From Gnetum montanum (taxonomy: Eukaryota > Streptophyta > Gnetopsida > Gnetales > Gnetaceae), in contig MNCI01004374.1 of assembly GCA_015680685.1 (NCBI GenBank), positions 191,798 through 255,797 of the forward strand: DNA of 64,000 nucleotides, in the 5' to 3' direction. Positions 21,434 to 31,538 of this stretch are shown in pieces. Position numbers and translations under genes: made by a program. How positions within the stretch are numbered: position 1 is the stretch's first letter; each line of letters starts with the position of its first letter. The notes under the pieces were generated by a model. The model did not search any database and was not told the DNA's origin. It was given only the letters and a program-made list of their open reading frames with translations.

Positions 21434-21730
21434 GTTTATTTACTTTATCAATGTCCATTTCTCCAAATACGACCACATATAAATCATTGGAAACCCTAGT
21501 GTCCATGATGATATCCACCTTGGGAGGAAAATATTTGGGCTCAACCTCTAAAACCAATTCTAGCATTGTCTCTTTGGATACTCCATTGAAGAGGTAGCAA
21601 GCTCCTAGAGGTGCTAAGAACAATTCCTAAATTTCAATGTGATGTACCATGTAATCTACTCCTTCATGCTTTTTGGCAATGGATTTTTTGTCCGCAAACT
21701 CTACTGATCTCAGCAATATCTCTGAAGCAT
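21423..21730 (-). pseudogene. Shaker-type K+ channel cyclic-nucleotide-binding domain fragment in D
   Basis: A 66-codon frame reads CYLFNGVSKETMLELVLEVE, then PKYFPPKVDIIM and DLYVVVFGEMDI. Plant Shaker channels of the AKT/KAT type have YLF.GVS...L..LV.EM.AEYFPP.EDVI and TD.YI.VSG at the start of the cyclic-nucleotide-binding homology domain. Upstream, in another frame (to about 21730), KNPLPKSMKE and ITWYITLKF resemble the C-linker (LP..LQEQM..HLCLKF). The channels carry K+ across the plasma membrane; this piece lacks the pore and voltage sensor. Identification by eye, fairly firm for the first motif. Confidence 0.65.
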
Positions 21731-21739
21731 GGACTTAAT

Positions 21740-22110
21740 TCTAGAAAGTCTAAAAATGTGTCATCTTAGACAAATTTTATTTCTCAATTTAGTTCTCTTA
21801 TGTATCTCAAGTTCACTAGTTTTTCTGCTATAGTATTGTTAACATCGTCACCGTAATTGTAGTACTGAGCAAGCTCTATGACATATAGATGAAGACTTGT
21901 TCCTATAGAAATGAGAGAGATGTTAAAACTCTAGTTTGTGGTGAATGGTATGGTAGACCAACCCCTTATAGTATCATTCATATTAGTGACCACAAATCTT
22001 TCAATGTAGTCAAATGCCACATCTTCACTGGAGTAGGATGCACCAAATTGTAGGATTTCTCCACATTGCAGAGCTGTATGGTATTACCATGTTGACATTG
22101 CCGTAATTCA
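21740..22110 (-). pseudogene. Unidentified coding-like fragment in D
   Basis: Minus-strand translation gives a largely open stretch with SSEDVAFDYIERFVVTNMN, GWSTIPFTTN and HLYVIELAQYYNYGDD, interrupted by one stop. The composition looks protein-coding and its strand matches the recognised fragments around it, but I cannot name the family. Confidence 0.4.
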
Positions 22111-22119
22111 GGTGTCATC

Positions 22120-22255
22120 GTGATGAGCCACAATGGTGTGCCTACTGCGAAAAATTTCCACTATAACCAACCATGTACAAATACTGTTGTTGATTGCTAC
22201 CCAGCAAGTAATCCACTTGACTCTTTGAGAGCTATAGTAGCTCTGCTACACTCCA
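22120..22255 (-). pseudogene. Glycoside hydrolase family 9 endoglucanase fragment in D
   Basis: Translation gives SVAELL, a stop, then LSKSQVDYLLGSNQQQYLYM, VGYSGNFSQ, a stop and AHHCGSS. Plant GH9 endo-1,4-beta-glucanases carry AKSQVDYILGDNP..MSYMVGYG..YP..VHHRGSS near the catalytic His. The Arg next to the His pair is changed to Cys (HHRG to HHCG, a C-to-T change). About 45 residues of a ~500-residue enzyme remain. These enzymes cut amorphous cellulose in cell walls. Just upstream, in another frame, the plus-strand complement starts MKKHLRLHVFSLFLLFLL, a signal-peptide-like start perhaps from yet another gene. Confidence 0.7.
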
Positions 22256-22565
22256 CCTGGTACCTTCACAAATGACGCTACTTCTGCTAGCTGAATCTAC
22301 CACAACAAAAATAACAGAAACAACGAGAACACGTGCAAGCGCAGGTGCTTCTTCATGTCAGGCCGATGTCGCAAATATGAGAGAGAGTGTTTGACTATTC
22401 TAATATCTATCATGTTTACATATAATTATATATAATGTTTATATATATAGTGTTTATATAANATAAAATAAACATTAATTATATAATATATAATAAAATT
22501 AATTAAAATACATGCATTTTGCAAGGATACTTATTTAAAAAGTGAACAAATTTTGGGGTTTAACA

Positions 22566-22668
22566 GTACCCAAGTTGGGGAACCACATAAAATTTGGTGT
22601 TTTTGTGTGATAGGTGAAATTGAAATTAGGGAACTTATTCAATCCTCCTTCTAAGTTCTCAATCCTCA
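22566..22668 (+). repeat. 5' LTR of C, right part
   Basis: GTACCCAAGTTGGGGAACCA through TTCTAAGTTCTCAATCCTCA matches the end of the 3' LTR (26947-27050). It ends in CA and is followed by the primer site. Confidence 0.88.
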
Positions 22669-22684
22669 AGTGATATTAGAACTT
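22669..22684 (+). promoter_or_regulatory. Degraded initiator-Met tRNA primer-binding site of C
   Basis: TGATATTAGAAC follows the LTR after two bases. It differs from the canonical copia site TGGTATCAGAGC at three positions, all transitions. Confidence 0.7.
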
Positions 22685-22754
22685 GGTACTCTTATGTTTA
22701 GCCTCAAATCTCAAAGTATGACCTACAAAGGGAACATCCTACACAAAACCACCA

Positions 22755-24500
22755 ATGTTTAATGGGTTTGATTTTGCCTATTGGAAGACAAGGATGCAAG
22801 GCTTCTTTGAGTTAATGGAGTTTGAGGTATGGGAGCCCATCCTTGAAGGTTACATACCACTTGTCAACAGCACATCAAGGGCCCTCAAGCCATGGAGCAA
22901 GTGGACACCAGAAGAAAGAGATAAGTTTATGTGTGATTCTAAAGCAAAATATTGTTTATATTGCACATTAAATAAGTTTGGATTTAATAGAGTAGCTAGA
23001 TGTAGAACTACCAAAAAATTTGGAAAACCTTAGAAGCTACCTATGAGGGCACATCCATAGTTAAACAATCAAAACTCTTGGTTTTGCAAAGTGAGTATGA
23101 GAAACTCAAAATGCGGGAAGGAGAAAAGATAAAAGATTATTTTTCTAAGGCAAATGATCTCATTGTTGCAATTAGGGGTATAGGCAAGGACTTGCTTGAA
23201 AATGATGTAATCATTAAAATTATTATAACACTACAACCTAAGTTTAGACCTTAGGTTATAGCTATGAAAGAAAGTAGAGATTTTTCGGTCTTAAAATTTG
23301 AAGAACTCCAAAGTGCTATCATTGCTTATGAAATGAATCTCAAAAGTGAAGGGGCAATAAAAGAAAAGTCCATTACCTTAAAATTGGCATCCAAAGAGAA
23401 AGAATTGACTAAAAAATATTTGAGTAACAAAGGAAAAAAATCTCTTCTATCAAGAAGAGTTCAAAGGCTTCTAGCAAGAAAGGAAAGAAGCCTCAAGCAA
23501 TCAAGACCCAACCAATCCAACTCCAAAGGTAAGGATAGAGGTAAAAAAATTTTAAATTCTAATTTTGATGCTTTTCCAATAGAATGTTGGGTATGTGGTG
23601 GAAGAGGCCATGTGGCCTCCAAATTCCCTAGCAATGGCAAGCTACAACAAAAGGATAAGACCGACATGGACATGAAAAAGACCAACTTCTACACAAGTTG
23701 AGATGATGACAAGCAAAGTGAAGAAGAGGTTGATGACACCATGAAAGATTCTCAGCTCATATGTATGGCCTTTAAAATGGAGAATCATCACAAATTTCTA
23801 ATGAACCAAATGGTAAGTATGATGAAAGGTATAGTGAATTACATGAAGAAATTCTTCTCCTACATTATTTACTCAAAAAGGTAAAGAAAAATATGAATAG
23901 AAAATTTTTTTAAACTCATACCTTATCTTCCAAATTAAAAGGAGAAATCTCATACATAAAGGCTGAGATTCAACAACTAATCCCATCAAATGAAAAGAAA
24001 TGTTAGGATTCTCAAGAAGAAAGAGTTAGTGATAGTAATGAAAATTAGCCTAGAAGTGAAAGCTTGGAAGAAACCCCACAAAAAGATACTATTACTAGCT
24101 CAAGCATAATCAGGTTTGATGAATCTATTCATGAAGAAGATACATTATATGTTTGCAAAAATTATGGATCTAAACAAGATTATTATTATCCTCATATTGG
24201 ACAAAATAACATTGATGCTTGGTCTTGTCAAAAGGAACCTAGTAAGTGTATGTTGTAGGATGCAACAACTTGGAAAAATGGACTAAAACTTGGAAAAATC
24301 TTTAGAAGAATGAATGATAAAAAAAATTACCATAGATTCTCCTATCTTTAAGAACATAAACAAGAATGATTACCATACAAGATTGGAGACATCAATTAAG
24401 GAACTAATGAAAGAAAATCAAAGGGTAAGGAGGTACTCCATGATAGAGGACCTCATCTCAAACTTCACTAGTCTTTCTCACATCAATAAGTAAGGTAATT
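22755..24500 (+). pseudogene. Ty1/copia gag of element C, broken
   Basis: Starts MFNGFDFAYWKTRMQGFFEL, the usual N-terminus of copia Gag (F.G.NF..WK..M). EVWEPILEGYIPL follows. A frameshift in a run of A near 23,005 moves the frame to KIWKTLEATYEG, then EYEKLKMREGEKIKDYF. A stop (CAG to TAG would explain it) precedes IAMKESRDFSVLKFEELQSA. A basic region leads to a zinc knuckle, CWVCGGRGHVASKF, whose last Cys is replaced by Phe. Beyond the stop at 23701, acidic and serine-rich stretches (KDTITSSSIIRFDESIHEED, 24064-24258) resemble the C-terminal part of copia Gag. No protease motif follows. Gag would bind RNA and form particles; this copy is inactive. Confidence 0.85.
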
Positions 24501-25977
24501 CATGGTAAGTTTTGTTTCCTTTCTTGCTAGTTAAAATTTGGATCAATTTTTGAATATATTATGAATTCTTTTTATCAAAGAAAACATGTATCTTAATTCA
24601 TAGAAAAAGATATCAAAGTAGTATGGCCTATCTCTCATGTTATCTCTTGAACTCTTTAGTTGCTTACATGTCCTTAAAAATTTTTGTTTTTGTTTTAAGA
24701 ATATCTAATTTTAAGAATCAAGAATGGTATTACATCCATAGATGCTACTAACATGAGAACTTGAACCAATTTTTGTAGGATAATGATGAAGAAAAGCATA
24801 GTTGGATGATTAAGCAAGAAAAATTTATTATGGATTGTTCCCACTAATTTTTGTCTAATATTTTTGTCTTTCTATAAACCTTGTTGGATTACTCAATATT
24901 CTTGAATAAGCAAGATTATAAAAAATTAGCTTTAGATTTTGATCTTGGACCTCATGAATTACTATGAAGCATCAATACTTGAAGAAGATCTTCGTAATTC
25001 TTAAGAAGGCAACAAAAGGTATATTCATTTGATAAAAATTAAAGGCAAAAGAGAAAAATGTGTTTGATTCAATACTTAAGATTTTTGTTACCTAAGAGTG
25101 ATCACCATTTGTGCAAGTATTTGAAATTCATTTAAATATATCTTTATGATAGTTGACATATTATAAATATATATTCTTTTGAGTACTTAAGTCCCTTGTT
25201 GGTACACAATTCTTACTGAAGAAAGATGAAGTACTTACACTTCTATTTTGAAATTATAAAAGCCTCTTAAGAAATTTTAAAATGGATAATATACCTCAAC
25301 CTTCCCTAATATAGATGTGATCAATATGGACATCTTAGAAATTGCTTTATCTCTTAATCTAAAAACTGATGTATCTTTTATAAGTTGAGTATGTATGTAC
25401 TTGCTCATATGAAAGTTTTGTAATGTATTGAGAAAATTTTATGAGGTATTATAGGGATTGTGCATTCTTATAATTATCTTATTGCTAGTTGTAAGGCTCT
25501 ACTCCTTTTTGATGATGTCCAAAAAGGGGAAGAATTTAACGATGATCTTAGATATCATATTTGATTGTGATAAATGTGATGACTTGTAATATGATTGTGA
25601 TATATGTGGGTAACATTAGTATGGATTAAGCAACTTTGAGACCTTATGGATATATTTGAACAAGTTTCATGAGTGACATTACTGTTAAACAATAATAACT
25701 TTATGGACATACTTAATTAATATATTTGAACATCTCTAACCTTATGATGATATTAATGATTATCTTTCTAAATTTATAGTTTTGACATTATGGTGGTACT
25801 AATGCTCTTGTTTATAGGTTCTTCGTCATGAATTTCCTCATTCAAAAATTCACAAGTGTCTTAATGACTAATGAGTTGTGTGTTGTATTAAGGATATACT
25901 TTTGCAATCTTTCATCATCTTTAGCTCAATCAATTTCAGGATCTACTAATCCATTTTATTAAGTTTTGAACATCACC
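24500..25977 (+). other. Non-coding internal part of element C
   Basis: AT-rich, with no polymerase, integrase or protease similarity on either strand. It is the stretch between gag and the polypurine tract where pol would be expected in a complete copia element. Confidence 0.6.
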
Positions 25978-25991
25978 AAAAAGGGGAAGAT
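25978..25991 (+). promoter_or_regulatory. Polypurine tract of element C
   Basis: AAAAAGGGGAAGAT lies immediately before the 3' LTR start TGTTGAACTT, the standard primer site for plus-strand DNA synthesis. Confidence 0.85.
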
Positions 25992-27050
25992 TGTTGAACT
26001 TTTGGTATGTCAAAACCTTAAGGAAAATGAAGAGCATAGAATGTTTATTGTGGATGATGTATTTGCAGGACTTGAACAAAAACTCCACATGAGAACTAAG
26101 GACTCAAGAGAAATAACATCTACAATGAGAAGACAAAGTAAAGACTACATAGGCCAAGATGAGAGTTTTGACAAAAGTTGAGGACATGTCTTCCAAGGAC
26201 TAGGAAGAAGACAAATTAATGAGAGAAACCCTCATAATGCATAGGTCAAAAGTTGAGGACATGTCTTCCAAAAATAATAGACATCTCTATCCTAGAGACA
26301 TCCCATTTTCCAGATAGACCTCTCTCCTAAATTTAGGCCAATCTTAAGTAGACATTCTAACTTCAAAGAAGACATCTACACTAACCATTGGGTAGTTGTT
26401 GCACAAATTCCAAGGAGTTTTAAGAAACTTCAAGACTATAAGAATATACTAAAATCTTTGGAATTGTACAAGAACTACTCACAATATATCAATCATTGTC
26501 TTATCTATGCTATTGTATTCTTATTCTTCATTGTAACATCATCTACTTTGTTGTATGTTGTATTGAGATTCAATGACAAGGACTTGTAAATTTAGTTACA
26601 TTCTTTCATTGTACCTTTTTTCTTTTTCTTGTTGCCCTATGGGGTTAATGTGCTTCTTGTGACATGGCATCCTCATTAAGCTTGTTGGGACCTTGTGGGG
26701 TTAACTAGTTTTGTAGTGTGAAAACACTTCGTAGTGGAGCTCAATTTTGTAAAGGTTGTGGGATCCTTGAAACCACATTCTGAACTTGTTGGAATCTTTT
26801 GGGATTAAGTGGTTTCACAATGACAAAACACTCCAATGTAGAGCCCTTCAAACCACAACTTATATAGGGTGCGATGCCCTTCAAACCACAACTTATTGAG
26901 AAAAAAAGTTCAAAGGTGTGCGTAAATTTTACCCTCCAAGTGTGGAAGTACCCAAGTTGGGGAACCACATTAAATTTGGTATTTTTATGTGGCAAGTGCT
27001 ATTTAAATTTGGGAACTTCTTCAACCCCCCTTCTAAGTTCTCAATCCACA
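25992..27050 (+). repeat. 3' LTR of element C
   Basis: About 1,059 bp, TGTTGAACTT...CAATCCACA, colinear with the split 5' LTR. A short internal duplication is visible in the 3' part: GCCCTTCAAACCACAACTTA occurs twice (about 26,844 and 26,876). The 5' LTR has only one such string. Confidence 0.88.
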
Positions 27051-27055
27051 CATAT

Positions 27056-28400
27056 TTATCTAGTGTATTTGAGAAAATGTTGGAAAAATGGAAAAATGAC
27101 TATGGTGTATTTTCTTTAGCATATTTCAGATAGCACAAGGATAAAAGGGGAAAATGGAGCAAACTTTGAGGATTCAGGTAATCTTCTTACTGCACAAGAG
27201 ATACTTAGAAAGAAACTAGTATAAAACATAAGAAATAATAACACTAAGACTTAAAAAAGCTAGCACCAAAAATCACTTAAAATAGCATCCAAAACTAAAT
27301 ATGCAAAGAACAATTGGCAAAGAAGTTGTAAACAAAGACTACATTCAGGATTGGGCAAAGAAAATAGGCAAAGGCCCTTTTTCTAGCACCAGAAAATTGT
27401 AGTAATGGAAAAATTCAAGCTAGAAATCAAACTGACCAATGTGAAATATTTTCACCTATAGATCCATGGGTCTCAGAAAGAATCTAAGTGCCTTAGGAGG
27501 TCTTTTTGGCCACCTAAGAACTTATAGAGTTTGTTACCAAGTGAAATAAGCAAAAATGAGCTATGATCAGAGCAAATGAGAGATCTAACACTGAATATTT
27601 GAAAATCAAAAGAAACTATAGAAATAATGACAAAATGTAGCCAAAAAAAATTGCAAATGTTATATTAAATACTGTAATGTGATGTGAAGTAGGTTTAGAA
27701 GATATATATTAATTGGCTTTCAAAAGCTTGAGAATATAAATAGTTTAGAGATCTCTTTGAAACCATTATTGAAGGTTTGATGTAGGTGGGCAGGGCATGT
27801 TCTATAATTTATCTGCATGCATCTGTCTTGATTGATCTGCTCTTGATAAATAAATGCACAATAGGTTCTCTCTGCAACAAGCCTCAAAAGTCTCTCTATG
27901 CTAACCAAGTCTCTAATGTATCCCAAAGTTTCCTTCCTACCAAATAAATATCTTGTACTCACCAAAAAAAGGTCCTAAAAAAAATGCTAATTCTCTCTTA
28001 AATAGATCACAATTTGTTGTTTCTCCATTAATTATTCTCTAATAAGATTCTTGGATGGTTACACAACATTTTTGACAATTTCTATGGTCCAAAACTACAT
28101 TGTTTTTATCACCAACATTTTTGAATGCAGTGAATTTAATCACAATGTCTTTGGTCATGTATTTAACAATTACAAGGTTAATTATGTTGTTGTGATGTAA
28201 TTCACAGTGTATTTGATATTTTATGCTATGAATTACACTTTACAAAATAAAAATGTTTCAATATTTAGCCAACACGTGGCCACAAAGTGCTAGGAAGGTC
28301 ACTCTGTCCATTCTTGAATAAGCATTTTCTAAAATTTTGGAAAATGTAGCAACCTTATTTATCATGTTGGAGAAGGGAAAAGGGATAATGATCTTGGTAA
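27056..28400. other. AT-rich DNA between C and F, no feature seen
   Basis: No recognisable protein, LTR end or tandem array on either strand. It may be the decayed 5' part of element F. Confidence 0.45.
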
Positions 28401-30400
28401 TTCCACATAAGAATTAAGAGATGGATATGAATGTGGTGGCTAACAGAGTTATAGAGGCCCTCAATGCTCCTACTGCATCCATACTAGATATAGCTACCAT
28501 GGTAGAAATACATACATTAGCAGAAACAAGGAGTGGCTAGATAAGTGTTGGCCAACATAAAGAAGTATTGGAAAGACTAGTAGGAGATAAGCGACTACTT
28601 TTGAAGTTCCTTAATCTCCTAAATGAAATTACAACCAACCAATCACAACTATTAAAGACAAGGGGCAAGTTGTTGATCACTAATGCACAACTTTAGGAAT
28701 CCATTGCAACTAATCAAAGATTGATCATCAAAGTTGCAAAACTATGAGTTCATCTTTCTAATCCTTCCATTATTTTGCATAAGCTAACACAAGATGAATC
28801 TTTTCAACACCTCTAATAGAAATATCATGAGGTTGAGAATGCAAAGAAGATAGTGATCTTTAACACATCCATGTCAAAGGACATGGCAAACATCACTGAC
28901 AAGGATCTAGTGCAAGTTCACAAAGAGAACTTGGTCCTCACTAGAGATAATCATCACCTATGAAATTTTTATAAATAAAAGGACTAGATGATTTAATACA
29001 TCCATCACCAACATGAGTAGCTTGCTAAGGTAAACTTAGATTTAAGAAGGTTTGTAGTCAAAAATAGGAATCTCTTGAAGGAGAAAGTCCATGCCCTTCA
29101 CCAAAGAACTACAATTGAGATAGCTACTTGAAAAAATGATGCACTAAAATTTGAGAAAGTGAAGAATTACTACATGGACTAGGTTGATCTATGCAAGGAG
29201 GTCAATGAAAAGGAGGTAAAACTAGCTAAGACAAAGGTGAACGAGACCATCCAGCAAAGAGGCGATGTGTGGCAACCCATCTTTGATGGACTGAACACAT
29301 GTAGTTAGGAAAAACTCTACTTAAAGAAGTTACATGTCAAAGAGATGAGCAAATACATGAAGCTCTCCAACATCTAATGTAACATCCTCATTCCCAAATG
29401 ATGCTGCTACATAACAAAGATGGTATCTCTTCATAATAAATGTTATTGTTATTGCAACAAAGACCTGAAAGGATGTGTTGTAATTAAGACCCAAAAGGGC
29501 ATACTGTAATAATATACATGTCTCTTGAGGTAACATTTTGGGGTTTGACCTAAGGAATTTATACTTAGGCTTAGAGGTCGTGTTGGCATGGAGTGGGGCT
29601 AGGTGAACTGGGATAAGAAGTTGACTAGCCATCCCTTCTAGGTAGGTTATAGGCCTAACCATGGTGGCAGTGTTGGATTGCCTCTAAGGGATAGATGTTG
29701 AAGGAAGAAAACCCCAAGGAACACTCTTAGAGCATGATCCAGATACACTATTCCATATCAATAAAGCATACTTTTCTTTTTCTTTCTACATTTTTCTTAT
29801 TACTTTCTATACACATAATGTTTAATGTCATGTTTGGTACATTGTCTTCTTATACATAATGTTTAATATAACATATATTTGACATTTTTCATGACATTTG
29901 GGGATGGGATGTCACATCCAATATGCAAATCTAGCAAGTAGGTCACTAGCTCCTACCTCCTCTATGAGGTGGATTTCAAGCTCTATAAGGATACTAAAAA
30001 AGTGAAGATAACTAATGTAAAGCTTGAAGTTCTCAAAAGTAAATTTGAAAATCAACAAATTATTGCCAAAAACCTAGTGAGTAGGATGAATGAATACCAA
30101 AAGCTATAGAACCTTATCAAGATATTCAATGTTGAACATAAAACATTTGTAGCCTATTTTGTCAACATGAAGGATATGTTTTCTTCACTATCATGCCCAT
30201 GGGACATCCCTACATCGACTAATCTAGGTGAAGTAAACTAGACTATCTATAACTCATAGAGTAAGGAGGATAAAATGAAGATATTCCTTGACAACTTTAA
30301 ACTTCCAGCAATAACAGCAGCAGTAGTAGGATAGCCTCAACCTTAAGTAGCATTGGGATATGATGAAGGATCATTAGAGTGATAGAAGCCTTCATCTCTA
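28400..30400 (+). pseudogene. ORF2 relic of element F (coiled coil), interrupted by J
   Basis: Read through several stops, the plus strand gives MNVVANRVIEALNAPTASIL, HKEVLERLVGDKRLLLKFLN and EVENAKKIVIFNTSMSKDM. QVHKENLVLTRDNHHL, VNEKEVKLAKTKVNETIQQ and, after insertion J, LEVLKSKFENQQIIAKNLVS follow. The tail MFSSLSCPWDIPTSTN corresponds to MFLQLPCPWEVLTSSN in ORF2 of element A. Heptad-like Lys/Glu/Leu spacing indicates a long coiled coil. It has the same place relative to the polypurine tract and 3' LTR as in A. The function of this ORF is unknown. Confidence 0.6.
29378..29916. mobile_element. Insertion J: solo-LTR-like element in F
   Basis: 539 bp, starting TGTAACATCCTCATTCCCAA and ending with the near-inverse (reverse complement of the end: TGTGACATCCCATCCCCAAA). 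It is flanked by TCTAA (29373-29377) and TCCAA (29917-29921), a likely 5-bp duplication with one mismatch. TG...CA ends, an AATAAAG string near 29,760 and no coding content fit a solo LTR. The unusually long imperfect inverted ends (about 22 bp) leave a MITE as an alternative. Confidence 0.65.
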
Positions 30401-30603
30401 GGTATCATGTGTGAATTCATCATGCCTCTATCCATTCAATAGGTGCCTACTAAATTTTGTTTTTAAGTGTCCAATTTTTATTATAAAGTCCACTCATTTT
30501 TGTAATCTATACAATATGGCACTTAGATTTAAGTCAAAACTAGTTAGTCAGTTAATAAAGCTCCATACTTTCCCAGATTTTGTAAGAAACTCGATCCCAA
30601 TTT

Positions 30604-30643
30604 TGTTCACTCGAGAATGAGTTTTCATTTATTTCTGAGGGTA
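30604..30643 (+). promoter_or_regulatory. 3' end and polypurine tract of element F
   Basis: ACTCGAGAATGAGTTTTCAT, then CTGAGGGTA directly before the LTR. The same arrangement precedes the 3' LTR of element A, which identifies this LTR as a 3' LTR. Confidence 0.7.
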
Positions 30644-31538
30644 TAATGAAGCATCGATAAGATGGCTACATTGACGCATGCCTATCAATGCATCCCCATT
30701 AACATCCCCATCAACATATCCTAGGATGCATTGACATAGGTTCATCAACATTGACATAGTAGTTGCCTATATAAATCTACATATCCCTTGCATTTATGAT
30801 ACCTTTTGGTCATAGCCTAGTCAAACTCTTGTAGTTTTTTTCTATAGAAGTTAGAATATTTTTCCTTTGAGTGCTTACAGTGTGGATTTGAGTTATTGTA
30901 CTACATGTTATTTGATTGCATCTATACTTGACACATTTGCATGAACAAAAATCAAATTAAGATTTCTTCTATCCATTGCAGCACTCAAACTAGCATAAAT
31001 CTACTTTTTAGAAATTTAATTTACATGCAATTTACTTTCCTATTATTAAGCAATTAATATTATCATTTGTAAGCAATGTAAGTACAACCACTTCGAGCAT
31101 AATATATTAATGCTTAATAATTCCAGCAGTGGATACTTGGTACACCTAATAGTATATACTTGGTAATCTAGCAACATTAATATACATTTAGGATATGTAT
31201 GGAAAGTGGGAATAAATACTCTATGTTAAGCTATTTAGTTAATGAATTTGTTAATTATTTACTTGATTTAAATATTAAATCTTTATTTACTTAATCATTT
31301 AGCATGAAGGAAGAAATAATAAAATGTAAAAAAATAAACATCTTATGCCTCAACCACACTTAATCATACACATATATTAACACAAGTATGGATTGGGAAG
31401 ACAACAACTCATAACTATGTAATTCACTGTCTAAGAATATCAACCACTTAGGTAAATAACTCTATAGAATTTGGCTAGATCACACATATGTACTAGTGAT
31501 TCATATAGTTGGACATAGGGAATTCCTGTTGCTCATCA
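30644..31538 (+). repeat. 3' LTR of element F
   Basis: About 895 bp. It starts TAATGAAGCATC (TGATGAAGCATC in element B, one transition) and ends TTGCTCATCA. TATA-like CCTATATAAATC occurs near 30,768, with TTGCATTTATGATACCTTTT next, parallel to TATAAATATG and CACATTTATGGCACCTTTT in the B LTR. Repeated ATTGAC/ATCAAC words fill 30,670-30,760. No 5' LTR for this element was found in the window. Confidence 0.75.

Larger units (their letters stand above)
19798..22565. mobile_element. Insertion D: 2.8-kb element carrying several host gene fragments
   Basis: The C LTR stops at GTACC (19793-19797) and resumes, with no loss, at GTACC (22566-22570), so D is flanked by a perfect 5-bp duplication. It begins TGACAAGCC and ends ...AACA; its ends as an inverted pair, TGACAAGCC and TGTTAAACC, match at 6 of 9 positions. 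TG...CA with 5 bp suggests an integrase-type insertion, but I find no LTR pair. Inside are pieces resembling four unrelated plant genes, all on the minus strand (listed separately), plus AT-rich ends with a single N at 22462. This looks like a gene-capturing (Pack-type) transposon. The class is unresolved, and some weak similarity of the last 60 bp to the C LTR makes the right edge slightly uncertain. Confidence 0.7.
18858..27050 (+). mobile_element. Element C: gag-only Ty1/copia-type LTR retrotransposon with nested insertion D
   Basis: The 5' LTR starts TGTTGACC (18858) and ends CAATCCTCA (22668) but is split by insertion D. The 3' LTR is 25992-27050. After the 5' LTR comes TGATATTAGAAC, a degraded initiator-Met tRNA site (TGGTATCAGAGC). 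Before the 3' LTR is a polypurine tract, AAAAAGGGGAAGAT. The flanking pentamers CTTAT (18853-18857) and CATAT (27051-27055) differ at one base and may be the target duplication. Without D the element is about 5.4 kb. Only gag is recognisable; I see no protease, integrase or reverse transcriptase, so it was probably mobilised by a full copia relative. Confidence 0.85.

Noticed and set aside
30644-31538. Solo LTR interpretation for the F LTR
   Set aside because: Flanking pentamers GGGTA and TTTGG do not match, and the upstream sequence has the polypurine tract and ORF2 tail of a related element, so it is a 3' LTR.
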